64,000 nucleotides of DNA from Winogradskyella psychrotolerans (GCF_018860545.1 NZ_JAHKPN010000039.1:186001-250000); one strand, 5' to 3'. Shown: positions 51,245 through 61,992, counted from the stretch's first letter. Made by a program: numbers and translations. Notes: a model not told the origin generated them from the letters alone.

Positions 51245-52823
51245 TGGCAATATCAGTTGTTGAGGGGTTATATGAGTTGTTGTTTATTGATGGACTAGAA
51301 CCTGGAGAGAAGTTTTGCATTAAATCTTGTAGTGCGCAAAAATCTGATAAATTGCTGTTACCAACAAAGTTTATGGTACCGCCTAATTGATTTAAATTTT
51401 CTAAACCATTTAAACTAGCAAGGCTTGTGTTGTAGAAAAAACTCAAGTTACCATAGGTTATTTCGGTAAGAGTAGCTAGGCCATTTACGTTTTGTAAAGC
51501 CGAATTATCTTGAATATCAAAATCTCCTCCAACAATACTTAAGGAGGATAACGCATTAAAATTTTCGAGTAATGTGTTTTTTATAAATACACGACCAATA
51601 CTTTCTATATTATCAATTCCATCTAATGTGGTCAGCGCCGTGTTGCTTGTTAAATTTAGATCGCCAATTAACGCCGTAACGTTACTGAAAGCATTAATTT
51701 GAGTTAGAGACCAATTCGCTTGAAACCAAATACTATCTACAGAATTTAAATTGTTAAATCCAGTAACTGTAATTAGGTTTATATTATTTAATATGGCTAG
51801 TGTTGAACCGATTGTGGTAAGATTGTTTATGCCTGATATATCTTGAAGATTACTATTTTGTTCAATTTGAAATGTACCAAATACTTCTTCCAATTTGTCT
51901 AAGCCATCTAAATTATTTAGACCATCATTATTACTGATTTTGAAATTCTGACCAACATGCTCTATGCCTAAACCTGATAAACTCGTTAAGGTTCCCATAA
52001 AATTGATATGAAAATACCCTCTCACTATTTTTATGCTGTTAATAGGTGATAAATCCGTAACATCAGTAAACACGGCAAGTCCATCCATCTCTAAATTACC
52101 GGTGATTTCAATGTATCCAAGTTCTCCAAAGCTATTGACGGCTTGTTGTGTTCTTAGGCTTAAATCCCCTTGGTAAATACCATCTAAGGTTTCTAAATTA
52201 GAAATTAAATTAGTTGTATTACCTATGTCATCTTTAGCAACAATTTTAAGGTTGTAAACTGTTGCCGCATTTAGATTTTCGATTAAAAAGCTAGTCTCGC
52301 TCAGGTTTGAAGCAATCAACGTATCATCAATGTATAAATCGTATGAAACAATAGTACCTTCTGGATCTATAGCTTCTGTCCAACTGACATCAATTGAAAT
52401 ATTGCTTGGTGTGGCTAAAATAATTTCAAAATTGCTTGGTGGTAAGTTTTCAGTTGTTGTAAATGAAAAATCAGCAATGCGCTCGTTGCCAGAAGGATCG
52501 TGAGCTATAACGAAACCTTCATAATCATTTGAGATTGATAAGTTTTCAAAACTATAAGTTCTAGTGTTTTGATGACTAGAATATTCTTGGTTTTCCAAAT
52601 AAACCGAATAACTTATTGTGTCTCCTTCTGGATCAAAGGATTCGCTCCAGCTAATTTCTATATTGGTAACGCTGGTTGAGTTTACAGTAACTTCAAATTC
52701 TGAAGGAATACCATTATTACTAGTATCTGTAGAGCAACTCAATGCTGTTAACACAAAAAGTATAAGGAGTGATTTTGTTATATTAATGTAGGTTGGTTTT
52801 TCTTTTGTAGGTATTGGAGTCAA
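51225..52823 (-). CDS. Lipoprotein with FN3 domains and L-domain-like repeats (paralogue 1)
   Basis: The 532-residue product has the same plan as the next gene: signal with LLILFVLTALSCSTD, two FN3 domains (WSESFDPEGDTISYSVYLEN, WTEAIDPEGTIVSYDLYIDD), a GDLSLRTQQAVNSFGELGY linker, and leucine-rich L-domain-like repeats, ending NNNSYNPSTTDIANGNCSN. The two share nearly identical ends, so they are tandem duplicates. The start appears to be TTG (52823), since no ATG is available before the signal peptide. Confidence 0.85.
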   Translation of the reverse strand: MTPIPTKEKPTYINITKSLLILFVLTALSCSTDTSNNGIPSEFEVTVNSTSVTNIEISWSESFDPEGDTISYSVYLENQEYSSHQNTRTYSFENLSISNDYEGFVIAHDPSGNERIADFSFTTTENLPPSNFEIILATPSNISIDVSWTEAIDPEGTIVSYDLYIDDTLIASNLSETSFLIENLNAATVYNLKIVAKDDIGNTTNLISNLETLDGIYQGDLSLRTQQAVNSFGELGYIEITGNLEMDGLAVFTDVTDLSPINSIKIVRGYFHINFMGTLTSLSGLGIEHVGQNFKISNNDGLNNLDGLDKLEEVFGTFQIEQNSNLQDISGINNLTTIGSTLAILNNINLITVTGFNNLNSVDSIWFQANWSLTQINAFSNVTALIGDLNLTSNTALTTLDGIDNIESIGRVFIKNTLLENFNALSSLSIVGGDFDIQDNSALQNVNGLATLTEITYGNLSFFYNTSLASLNGLENLNQLGGTINFVGNSNLSDFCALQDLMQNFSPGSSPSINNNSYNPSTTDIANGNCSN

Positions 52824-52886
52824 TAGTTTTGAAGTAAAAGATTAGAGAACTAAGTTCTACTTTTTTTTTAACATGTCCAAACCAAA

Positions 52887-53936
52887 TTAGGTCTCATCAT
52901 TAAAAAACACCTTATAAAAGTGCATTTTTTTGTCTTCATCGTAACCACGTTCTAAATATTCTGCTGAGGCATCTGGAGCATCAACATCTAGTTTTATTTG
53001 TATGTTGGTGTCCAATTTAATTTCGGTTTTAATCTTTTGCTTTTGTTTTTTTAAAGCGACTTCCGAAACGTCAAACTGGTTTCTAATGAGGACTTTATTG
53101 TCGGTCTCATAAATCTTTTTATAGTCTTCAAAAAGTTGAATTTTATCTTCTTCCTCAAAAACTTCTTCTTTAAACGTATCGATATTTACAATTTCGTTTT
53201 CTTTGAAAAAGTCAACTGTTTTAGCTAAAAAGTTGCTCTGTTCTTGCCCTCCATAATTAGGTTGTAATATTTCTTTAGAAAATTCTCTACATAGCTCTAT
53301 GCAATTCTTGGTATGCTGGTTGCTATCGTCAGGATACCTAATGTTTAGGAAACTTTTAATCCAATATTGGGTGTCGTAAGTGTTGTTATCAACGCTAAAT
53401 ACAATTTTACCTTCCATGTCGGAAGTATTCAAAATTAAACATCCTTTATCTACCTTCTTAGCTTGGATCCCTTTTTGAACTAAAATGTCATAATTATTAT
53501 CTTCTAAATAGGTCTGAAAAAATTCTGTTTTGTTTTCAATTTTAAAGATACCAATGGCATCGGTAAAATAGTCTTCATATTGTACATTTTCAAAATGACA
53601 AATAAGGACATCTCCAGTTTTAATTTGAGCTGAATTACTTTGTTCAAATAGATGAGTTACAATATGCTTTGAAATCTCTACAAAATCAGCGTCCTCTTTA
53701 AAAAGTTGATCGCTGTATATGTTAATTTCATTCAGCCCAACATCACTATGGTGATGGAAACGATAACTTTCTGCAACACTTACAAAAGGCTTTAAAAGAT
53801 ACGGTAGCATTAAATTATAAGTGGCTTCATCAAATTCTACAATAGCATCAGAAAAAGCGTTTTTTGTGCCGTTAAATTTATTGCCAACTTTGTGAATAAT
53901 ACAGCTTCTTAAGGATGCTTTTTGTCGTTTTATCAT
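52887..53936 (-). CDS. Nucleoid-associated protein, NdpA/YejK-like
   Basis: The 349-residue product fits the 37-kDa nucleoid-associated protein family: SCIIHKVGNKFNGTKNAFSD at the start, a central ISKHIVTHLFEQ, and a C-terminal part ending YEDKKMHFYKVFFNDE-like. It probably binds DNA, but the cellular role in Bacteroidota is not known. Confidence 0.8.
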   Translation of the reverse strand: MIKRQKASLRSCIIHKVGNKFNGTKNAFSDAIVEFDEATYNLMLPYLLKPFVSVAESYRFHHHSDVGLNEINIYSDQLFKEDADFVEISKHIVTHLFEQSNSAQIKTGDVLICHFENVQYEDYFTDAIGIFKIENKTEFFQTYLEDNNYDILVQKGIQAKKVDKGCLILNTSDMEGKIVFSVDNNTYDTQYWIKSFLNIRYPDDSNQHTKNCIELCREFSKEILQPNYGGQEQSNFLAKTVDFFKENEIVNIDTFKEEVFEEEDKIQLFEDYKKIYETDNKVLIRNQFDVSEVALKKQKQKIKTEIKLDTNIQIKLDVDAPDASAEYLERGYDEDKKMHFYKVFFNDET

Positions 53937-54025
53937 GAGTGAAAATGTCGTCTAAATTTTGAATATGCAAAACTACAAAAGTAGGATGTATTCTTATTGA
54001 AAATAGCCCTAAAATAGGATTGCTT

Positions 54026-56377
54026 TTAGTGTAATTTGTAAACCACTACAGTTTTATCATCGCTTTGTGTGATTAATTCCAAACCTCTATCGTTATCTAA
54101 TTTTTCGAGTACTGCGGCTGATGTGCCAAAAACAGGGAAATTAGGAATAGATTTGGCTTGACTATCAAAAAGATATACTTTTTTAGATTGTAAATCTGTG
54201 GTGGTTACGTAAATTTTATCGTTTAAATAGAAGATTCTCGGCTCTGTATAGTCACCATAATCTAAATCTAGGGTTCTCGATTTAATAATTAATCTATTCT
54301 CTCTTAAGGAAACTAAAGTTTTACTAGTGGTGGCTATTTTGTGTTTATCTGTAAGATTTAGGTTTTGCGTGCTTAAATTTCCTCTAGTATCTACTTGGAT
54401 GAGTTGGCCTAACGTATTGGTTGTAGTAAATTTATTTTGGTAGAGATAAACCTCATTACCCGAAAAACGAATCTTATCTTTTACGTCAACTCTAACAGCT
54501 CCTTGTCTGTTTAAAATTTTAAGATGTTCACCGGCTCCAAATACGATATAATCTTTAGTACCAATTCTAAAATGTTTTGGCTGCGATACGATGTCAGCGT
54601 CACTACTCTTATAATTAAAGCCGCCAACAGACTGTCCTTTTGCATTGTACATCAAGAGGTTTTTACCTTGAGTAACAAGTAATCTGTAGTCTTTGCGTTT
54701 GTCGTAATCAAAAACCGAAAGCGGTTGGGTAATGGCGTCGTTAAATTTTAAAGGGAAAGGGGGAACATCGTTGCCGTTTCGGTCTAAAATGTAAAGTCGG
54801 TTAGGCGTTGTAAACGCTAATTGTAAACGACCATTTTTATACATGTCAATCTGCTCAACCTGGCCTAAAATTTTACCTTGTAGTTGTTTCTTCCAAAGAA
54901 TATTACCAGTGCTAGAGATAAGGTAAAGTGTGTTGTTAACGTCTTGTATTACGATGTCATGAGCTTTGGAGACGTGATTCTTCACGGCTTGAGGTGCTGT
55001 TAAAGCCGTTGCTTCGAGTTGTGTGGTAAAGGTTTCTGAAACCGAATTTGTTGCTGCTCTTTTTTTGAATTTCTGAATAACTCCGTTGATGTGTGTGTAA
55101 TTATCCTCACGTATAAATTGTACGGCATTGGCGTTATAACCTGTCATTGTATGACCAAGAACTGTTGATAATTCATCAGAATCTTTAAAGATAAATAACG
55201 ATGCTTCATCACTTAAATTCTCACTGATACTTTGGAAGGCATCGGAATTAATAAGTGTGTTTTCGTTTAAAGCATAAGTTAAAATAGACTTTAGAGTTTC
55301 GGTAGAATGAGAAAACACAATAAAATTTTCAAAAACAGAAAAGAAATTAGCATTTTCAAAGCTAATAAATGGCTGTAAGTTAGTTTTGAAGATGTTAGAA
55401 TCACCAAATTCATAGATATCTATATCCCTAAAGGATTCAGAAAAAGATTTATCTTCAATAGATTCAATAATTAAATTTGGATCTAATGAATGGAGAGCTA
55501 AAACATCGTCAATTAATGCGATTTCATCTGTGAAATTCAAAAACGTTTTAGAATCTAGTGCTGTACTATCCTCTGCTTGATTGTTTTTACTGAATACGGA
55601 AAAATTGTCATAACTAATACTCAATAGAGATGCCGTATTATAAGGAGCAATTGAGGGAGTGTTTGTTTTTTGAGGTATCGTGTTTTTAAAGCTATCGAGA
55701 TAGTTTGTGGTTGAATCGATAGAGGTGAGTATACCATTATAATGCAATCCTTTTTCTACATAATCAAAATCTAAAACGGTAAAGCTTGAATTGTCTTTAT
55801 TTACGATCTCAGAAAACAATAATTTAGAATAATTAGTCTCCTTTGATTTAAATAGGACGGAAGCCACGGATTTTTCATCTGTCGTTTCAATTAATTGACT
55901 AAGTTTAGTGTTTTCATTTTCAGAATTGAGTGTTTTTAAAAGGTCTAAATTATTTGAACCTGCAAAAGTGTTGCCTATAATCTTATGGTATATGGTTTGA
56001 TCGTCTATTTGAGTTTCTTCAATGTTTACATCGGTCAAAGTTTTTGAAATAATATTCTTAATAGAGTCTAAGACAAAGAGCGAACTATCGTTTTCGGTAA
56101 GAATGAGAAAATTTGAGTCTTGAGATGAGATGTAAACATGCTCGGTTGTGTTCAGATGATTGAGAAATAAAACAGCATGTTTCAGCTCTTTATTATATAG
56201 GTTGGAGAGCACATCATTATTTTCAATACTATTCACAAAATCGTTGAGCTCATTAATACGGATAATTGTAGATGTTTCCGCTGGAATAAATTTATAAGGT
56301 TGTTTGGTTTTGTTGTAGTCTTTTTGGCATGCAAATACAAATGTGAATACTATTAATAAAAAACCAAGTCGCTTCAT
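54026..56377 (-). CDS. Lipoprotein with C-terminal beta-propeller-like region
   Basis: The 783-residue product has a lipoprotein signal (LLIVFTFVFACQKD, Cys about 17) and a Ser/Asn-rich N-terminal part (residues about 30-460). The C-terminal part (about 465-783) carries repeated beta segments (NTLYLISSTGNILWKKQL, NRLYILDRNGNDVPPFPLKF, DKIYVTTTDLQSKKVYLFDSQ), as in PQQ-like propellers. Function is unknown. It is 32 bases downstream of rnhB. Confidence 0.75.
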   Translation of the reverse strand: MKRLGFLLIVFTFVFACQKDYNKTKQPYKFIPAETSTIIRINELNDFVNSIENNDVLSNLYNKELKHAVLFLNHLNTTEHVYISSQDSNFLILTENDSSLFVLDSIKNIISKTLTDVNIEETQIDDQTIYHKIIGNTFAGSNNLDLLKTLNSENENTKLSQLIETTDEKSVASVLFKSKETNYSKLLFSEIVNKDNSSFTVLDFDYVEKGLHYNGILTSIDSTTNYLDSFKNTIPQKTNTPSIAPYNTASLLSISYDNFSVFSKNNQAEDSTALDSKTFLNFTDEIALIDDVLALHSLDPNLIIESIEDKSFSESFRDIDIYEFGDSNIFKTNLQPFISFENANFFSVFENFIVFSHSTETLKSILTYALNENTLINSDAFQSISENLSDEASLFIFKDSDELSTVLGHTMTGYNANAVQFIREDNYTHINGVIQKFKKRAATNSVSETFTTQLEATALTAPQAVKNHVSKAHDIVIQDVNNTLYLISSTGNILWKKQLQGKILGQVEQIDMYKNGRLQLAFTTPNRLYILDRNGNDVPPFPLKFNDAITQPLSVFDYDKRKDYRLLVTQGKNLLMYNAKGQSVGGFNYKSSDADIVSQPKHFRIGTKDYIVFGAGEHLKILNRQGAVRVDVKDKIRFSGNEVYLYQNKFTTTNTLGQLIQVDTRGNLSTQNLNLTDKHKIATTSKTLVSLRENRLIIKSRTLDLDYGDYTEPRIFYLNDKIYVTTTDLQSKKVYLFDSQAKSIPNFPVFGTSAAVLEKLDNDRGLELITQSDDKTVVVYKLH

Positions 56378-56409
56378 TAGATTAAAAATTTAATTTACAA
56401 ATATAAAAG

Positions 56410-57012
56410 TTATATATCCAATTTGTATTGCTCAGGTAATAATCTAAATGATTTTCTATGATATTTGGTTATGCCGTATTTTTTTATGGCAGCTCGGTGT
56501 TCTTTTGTTGGGTAACCTTTGTTTTGTTTCCAATTATACATGGGAAATTCGTCATGTATCTTTTCCATATAATCATCTCTGTAGGTTTTGGCTAAAACAG
56601 ACGCGGCCGCAATACTCAGATACTTGCTGTCTCCCTTTATTACTGTAGAATGCGGAATGTTTTCAAAGGGTTTAAATCTGTTGCCATCTACAATAATGTA
56701 TTCAGGGGTTGTTTTTAATTTAGAAATCGCTCCATGCATGGCCTTTATTGAAGCGTTTAATATGTTAATAGTGTCGATCTCAGCTTCAAAAATATGTTGC
56801 ACAGCATAGGAGACACAAGTCTGTTCTAAAATAGGTTTTAATAACATTCTGTTTTTTTCAGAAAGCTGTTTTGAATCGTTTAATAAAGTGTTTTTAAAAG
56901 ATAGCGGTAAGATGACAGCTGCGGCTGTTACCGGACCAGCTAAACAACCTCTGCCAGCTTCGTCCGTACCACATTCTAATATAAAGGTTGAAAATTGAAA
57001 TTTTAAAGCCAA
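56410..57012 (-). CDS. rnhB: Ribonuclease HII
   Basis: The 200-residue product removes ribonucleotides from DNA and RNA primers. The catalytic acidic residues are visible in [15 protein letters not shown] (Asp-Glu at about 16-17), and further Asp residues in IIVDGNRF and [14 protein letters not shown]. The frame starts with TTG at 57012; the first ATG is far inside the conserved core. Confidence 0.95.
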   Translation of the reverse strand: MALKFQFSTFILECGTDEAGRGCLAGPVTAAAVILPLSFKNTLLNDSKQLSEKNRMLLKPILEQTCVSYAVQHIFEAEIDTINILNASIKAMHGAISKLKTTPEYIIVDGNRFKPFENIPHSTVIKGDSKYLSIAAASVLAKTYRDDYMEKIHDEFPMYNWKQNKGYPTKEHRAAIKKYGITKYHRKSFRLLPEQYKLDI

Positions 57013-57167
57013 AACGTTAATTTTTAAACAAAGTTAAAATTTTAACGCAACCCTTTTACATATTCTGCATCTAAGTAGTGAGTTTATGGTTTTAAACAAA
57101 GGAAAAATGAATTTTACGAGTTGTTGTCATTATCGTAACGTTGTTAACATTTTTTTAGCAAAAACAC

Positions 57168-57198
57168 TTGGTTATTTAATATAAAATTAAGATGTTTG
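57168..57198 (+). promoter_or_regulatory. Possible Bacteroidota-type promoter for the SusC/SusD operon
   Basis: TTG (57168-57170), 20 bases, then GATGTTTG (57191-57198), a near match to TAnnTTTG. It would start transcription about 20-25 bases before the SusC ATG. Confidence 0.35.
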
Positions 57199-57226
57199 CA
57201 ATTAGACTAACTCAAATAATTGTTTT

Positions 57227-60200
57227 ATGAAATTAAAGTTAACATGGTTATTAACGCTTTTTATGGCGTTCGTGATGCAATTTTCTTTTGCACAAGAGAA
57301 AACTGTCACAGGTACAGTTACAACAGTAGCGGATGGTTTACCCCTTCCTGGCGCAAGTGTAATTGTAAAAGGGACCTCTAGAGGTCAACAAACAGATTTT
57401 GATGGTAAGTATACCATTCAAGTCAATCAAGGGGATATTTTAGTAATTTCTTATGTAGGTATGGAGCCTGGAGAAGTTCTTATTGGTTCTGGTAGTACTT
57501 ATGACGTCGCTTTAGAGGATGCAAGTACTCTAGATGAAGTTATAGTAGTAGGTTATGGTACAACAACAAAAGATGCTTTTACCGGTACTGCTACGAAAAT
57601 TGAAACTGCTAATGTGGAAGCAAAAGCTGTTTCTAACGTTTCTGAAGCTCTTAGAGGTGAGGTTGCGGGTGTAAATGTTATATCTTACAATGGTGCGCCG
57701 GGTTCAGATGCAACAATTAGAATTCGTGGTTTTGGTTCTGTAAATGGAAACTCAGATCCTTTATATATTGTAGATGGTGCTCCGTATGCGAGTGATCTTT
57801 CTTCAATTAATCCAGCGGATATTGAGAGTATGACAGTATTGAAAGATGCTGCTGCGACTTCTATCTACGGTTCTAGAGGAGCAAATGGTGTTATTGTAAT
57901 AACAACTAAACTTGGTAAATCTGGAAAAACAGTTGTTTCTGTAGATTTCAAAACAAGTGTTAATACACTGCTTTTGCCTCAGTATGATGTTGTTGAATCG
58001 CCAGAGCAGTATATTGAATTATCTTGGCAAGCACTTAAAAACAAAGGGGCTTTACAAGGTGAATCTGATCCTGCGGCTTGGGCAAGTGCTAATTTATATG
58101 GTACCACAGAAGGTATTAATAGTCATTATAACATATGGGATACTGACGGAGCTAACTTAATTAATCCTGCTACAGGTGAGTTTAATTCTGGTGTAAATCG
58201 TGTTTATACGCCGACTAAATGGTCTGACGCTGCCTTTAGTACAGGGATTAGAACAGAAGCTAATATTCAGCTTAGTGGTGGAAACGAAAGAACTCGTTTT
58301 TCTACATCATTTGGATATTTAAAAGATGAAGGGTTTACCATTAATTCTGGGTATGATCGTTATTCAACGCGTTTAAACGTTGAAGATAAGCCTGCAGATT
58401 GGTTAACAGTTGGTGCTAATATTTCATTCACAGGAAGTAAGTATGAGAATTCTTCAAGTTCTGAAAATTCTTCTGGTAGTTCAGGGAATATATTTGCTTT
58501 AACAAGTTCAACTCCAGCAATATACGATGTATATTTAAGAGATGATAACGGTGCTTTGGTTGAAGATCCTATATATGGTGGTTACCAGTTTGATTATGGT
58601 GCTACTTATGGAAGAAGAGCATGGAACTCTACCAATGGTATTGGTGATGCTACTTACGATTTGGCTAGAACGGATGTTAATACTATGTTAGGTAACTTTA
58701 ACGTTGGTATCGATATTACGGAAAATTTAAAATTTGAAACACGTTATAGTGGTCAGCTTAATACCACAAATTACACGTCTATGCAAAACCCATATTATGG
58801 TAGTGGTGCGTCTAGTCAAGGTTATTTGTTTAAAAGAGAAAGAACAAACATTAATCAGAATTTCTTACAAATGCTTAGATACAGTAAGCAATTCGGTGCT
58901 CATAATGTAGAGGCTTTTGTTGCTCATGAATCTACAGTTCAGAGATTTACTGAATTATCTGCTGCTGCTCAAACAGCTATTATACCTCGATCTACTAGTT
59001 TAGATCAGTATACAACAGCTTTTGGTAAAGCAGGTAATTATACATTAAGAAGGAGTTTAGATAGTTATTTTTCACAGGTAAATTATAACTATGATCAAAA
59101 ATACTTCTTTACAGGGTCAGTAAGACGTGATGGTTCATCTAGATTTATTCAAGATAAGTGGGGAACTTTCGGATCTGTTGGTTTAGGATGGGTAATTTCT
59201 AATGAAGACTTCTTTTCAGGTGTAGATTTTATGGATTACTTGAAATTAAAAGGAAGTTTCGGTATTATTGGTGATCAAGGTGTTAATACACTATATGGTT
59301 ATAATTTCTTTACTATTAATACTACGGCAGATGGTTCTATTTCTTATTCTCCAAGTGGTGAGGCCGCAAATCCTGAATTAACATGGGAAACGTCGAAGAT
59401 TGCTCAGGTAGGTTTAGAATCGACTTGGTTTAATGGGTATTTAGATTTAGATATTGATTATTATGTGAAGAATACAACTAACTTATTCTTTACTCAAACT
59501 TTACCTACATCTCCTGGTGATGCATTTATTAGATATAATGATGGTGAAATGAGAAACAAAGGTTTTGAGTTTAATGCTCAGGTTCATGTAATCAAAAACC
59601 ATAAAGACTTTAGATTATCATTTAATGTAAATGGTGAAATTTTTGATAATGAAATTACTCAGATGCCAAATGATTTTATTACGGGTGAGCGACAAATTCT
59701 TGACACTGACGATGATTTGTCTCAAGGAAGATCAATATATGACTGGTATTTAAGAGAATGGGCTGGAGTTGATCCTGCGACTGGTGCTGGATTATGGTAC
59801 GCTTATTTTAATGATGTTGATGGTGATGGGATATTTAACGCTGCAAATGGAGATGCTAGTATTTCTAGTTTAACACAATATAAGGCAGATAATCCTGATG
59901 CAAATATTGTTAAGACAGTTACTTCTACATATGCTTATTCTGATGAGTCTTCATTAGGTGCTACTGAAGCTTATGTTGGTAAATCGGCTATTCCAAAAAT
60001 TAGAGGTAGTTTCCGTTTAAATACGGGTTACAAGAACTTTGATTTATCTGCTCAGTTTGGGTATAGTATTGGTGGCTATGTTTATGATAATGGTTATGCA
60101 ACGCTTATGAATAATAGAAGTTTAATTGGTACAAACAATTACCATTCAGATGCTGCGGATGCTTGGAGTGAACCAGGAGATATTACTAATATTCCAAGAT

Positions 60201-60487
60201 TGTCTGCTGGTTATTCTACGGATGTTAACTATGCTTCTGCATCATCTCGTTTTTTAACAAAAGCGGATTACCTTTCTCTTAACAATATAAAAATTAGCTA
60301 TTCTTTACCAAATGATGCTGTCGAAGCTATGAATTTGAAACGTTTCAATATTTTTATTACAGGTGATAATGTTATGATGTTATCTGCAAGAAGCGGTCTT
60401 AATCCGACAACTTTTATAGGGTCTTCAAATTCTGGTATTTATATGCCTAGAACTGCATTTACTTTAGGTGCAAAAATTGAATTTTAA
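57227..60487 (+). CDS. SusC/RagA-type TonB-dependent outer membrane receptor
   Basis: The 1086-residue product has a signal peptide (LTLFMAFVMQFSFAQ), a carboxypeptidase-regulatory-like domain (EKTVTGTVTTVADGLPLPGASVIVKGTSRG, about 23-105), a plug starting LDEVIVVGYGTTTKDAFTGTAT, and a long beta-barrel with SIYGSRGANGVIVITTK, ending FTLGAKIEF. It imports oligomers with the SusD partner 15 bases downstream. The target glycan or peptide is not evident, because no polysaccharide lyase or glycoside hydrolase is in the window. Confidence 0.95.
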   Translation: MKLKLTWLLTLFMAFVMQFSFAQEKTVTGTVTTVADGLPLPGASVIVKGTSRGQQTDFDGKYTIQVNQGDILVISYVGMEPGEVLIGSGSTYDVALEDASTLDEVIVVGYGTTTKDAFTGTATKIETANVEAKAVSNVSEALRGEVAGVNVISYNGAPGSDATIRIRGFGSVNGNSDPLYIVDGAPYASDLSSINPADIESMTVLKDAAATSIYGSRGANGVIVITTKLGKSGKTVVSVDFKTSVNTLLLPQYDVVESPEQYIELSWQALKNKGALQGESDPAAWASANLYGTTEGINSHYNIWDTDGANLINPATGEFNSGVNRVYTPTKWSDAAFSTGIRTEANIQLSGGNERTRFSTSFGYLKDEGFTINSGYDRYSTRLNVEDKPADWLTVGANISFTGSKYENSSSSENSSGSSGNIFALTSSTPAIYDVYLRDDNGALVEDPIYGGYQFDYGATYGRRAWNSTNGIGDATYDLARTDVNTMLGNFNVGIDITENLKFETRYSGQLNTTNYTSMQNPYYGSGASSQGYLFKRERTNINQNFLQMLRYSKQFGAHNVEAFVAHESTVQRFTELSAAAQTAIIPRSTSLDQYTTAFGKAGNYTLRRSLDSYFSQVNYNYDQKYFFTGSVRRDGSSRFIQDKWGTFGSVGLGWVISNEDFFSGVDFMDYLKLKGSFGIIGDQGVNTLYGYNFFTINTTADGSISYSPSGEAANPELTWETSKIAQVGLESTWFNGYLDLDIDYYVKNTTNLFFTQTLPTSPGDAFIRYNDGEMRNKGFEFNAQVHVIKNHKDFRLSFNVNGEIFDNEITQMPNDFITGERQILDTDDDLSQGRSIYDWYLREWAGVDPATGAGLWYAYFNDVDGDGIFNAANGDASISSLTQYKADNPDANIVKTVTSTYAYSDESSLGATEAYVGKSAIPKIRGSFRLNTGYKNFDLSAQFGYSIGGYVYDNGYATLMNNRSLIGTNNYHSDAADAWSEPGDITNIPRLSAGYSTDVNYASASSRFLTKADYLSLNNIKISYSLPNDAVEAMNLKRFNIFITGDNVMMLSARSGLNPTTFIGSSNSGIYMPRTAFTLGAKIEF

Positions 60488-60502
60488 AAAAAAAAAATGA
60501 TT

Positions 60503-61981
60503 ATGAAAAAAAAGTTTATTTATTCGATCGCACTATGCTCATTAGTTTTTATGGGTTGTAGTGAGGAATTTATCGATGGTGAGAACACTAGTGTTTTAAC
60601 TGCCGAGGGTATTTCAGAACATTCTAATACGTATACGGCATTATTAGATGGATCCCTCAATGGTATTACAAGTTTAATTATTGAACCGTATGGTATCACA
60701 GGTGATAGTCATGATGACTTTGGTCAGAAAGGTGTTGATATTTGGACAGATATTGTATGTGGTGATGTTGCATTATCAGCTAGTGCATACGGTTGGTATA
60801 ATGCACCTGCAAATATGACCGCTACTATTGACTATACCGATGATACAAACTCAACTATTTGGGAATATTATTACAGAATTATTAAGATAGCTAATGACGT
60901 TATAGAGAATAGTGGTGGTAATGAGGCTGAGCCTGATACTGATGAATCAAAACGTATCCTTGGTCAAGCTAAAGCATATCGTGCATATGCATATTTCAAT
61001 CTGGTACAACTCTTTCAAAGAGCATACGATCCAGATCAAGAAGTATTGCCATTTTATAACATAGATACGTATAGCTTAGCTAAAGTAGAAGCTTCTGTAA
61101 TTTATGATCAGATTATCTCTGATTTAACACATTCTATTGAATTGTTAGATGGTTATACTCGTGATGCTAAGAATCAAATGGATAAATCTGTTTCACAGGG
61201 TCTTTTAGCTTATACGTATGCTGCAATGGGCAATTATGCGGATGCTAAAGTTTTAGCAGATGCTGTTACTAGTGTTTACCCACTTACTACAACTGCTCAG
61301 TTAGCATATCCTGGTACTGGTTCTGGTTTTAATGATATTAGTACTGCTTCTTGGATTTGGGGCTATGATTTAACTGAAGATTTAGGACACCAATTAATTG
61401 ATTGGTGGGGACAAATGGATTACTTTACTTATAGTTATGCGTGGGCTGGAGATACTAAATCTATAGATGATTTATTATATTCTGAGATTTCTGATAACGA
61501 TATCAGAAAAACGCAATTTGGTACAGGTGCTGCTCCATTACAACCAATTAATAAGTTTTTTGATCCAGGTAGATCTGTTGCAGGACAGTATATTATTACA
61601 ACAGATTTAATTCTTATGCGTTCTGAAGAAATGTATTTGTTAAGTGCAGAATCATCTGCTAAGACAGGAGATGAGTCAACAGCAAAATCTATTTTATTGG
61701 AAATAATGACGGATCGTGTTGGAAGTGCAGAGGCTTCTACTTATGTTAATGCATTATCGGGGCAAGCTCTTATTGATGCAATTTACTTACAAACTCGTAT
61801 TGAGATGTGGGGTGAAGGTAAAAGCTATTATGCTATGAAACGTAACGAAGCAACAGTTACAAGAGGTACTAATCACGTGTACAGAGCTGGTGAGTCTTTT
61901 GCTTATGATTCTGATGAGATTTCTTTTCAGATTCCACAAGTTGAAATAGATAATAATCCTAGTATTACTAGTCAAAACTAA
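60503..61981 (+). CDS. SusD/RagB-type surface lipoprotein
   Basis: The product is about 492 residues from the ATG at 60503 (MKKKFIYSIALCSLVFMGCSEEF, lipobox Cys about 19). SusD features: TPR-like helices (ILGQAKAYRAYAYFNLVQLFQRAY), a RSEEMYLLSAESSAKTGDE segment and a C-terminal RNEATVTRGTNHVYRAG-like end. It binds the substrate on the cell surface and hands it to the adjacent SusC. Confidence 0.93.
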   Translation: MKKKFIYSIALCSLVFMGCSEEFIDGENTSVLTAEGISEHSNTYTALLDGSLNGITSLIIEPYGITGDSHDDFGQKGVDIWTDIVCGDVALSASAYGWYNAPANMTATIDYTDDTNSTIWEYYYRIIKIANDVIENSGGNEAEPDTDESKRILGQAKAYRAYAYFNLVQLFQRAYDPDQEVLPFYNIDTYSLAKVEASVIYDQIISDLTHSIELLDGYTRDAKNQMDKSVSQGLLAYTYAAMGNYADAKVLADAVTSVYPLTTTAQLAYPGTGSGFNDISTASWIWGYDLTEDLGHQLIDWWGQMDYFTYSYAWAGDTKSIDDLLYSEISDNDIRKTQFGTGAAPLQPINKFFDPGRSVAGQYIITTDLILMRSEEMYLLSAESSAKTGDESTAKSILLEIMTDRVGSAEASTYVNALSGQALIDAIYLQTRIEMWGEGKSYYAMKRNEATVTRGTNHVYRAGESFAYDSDEISFQIPQVEIDNNPSITSQN

Positions 61982-61992
61982 AATTTTATAAA

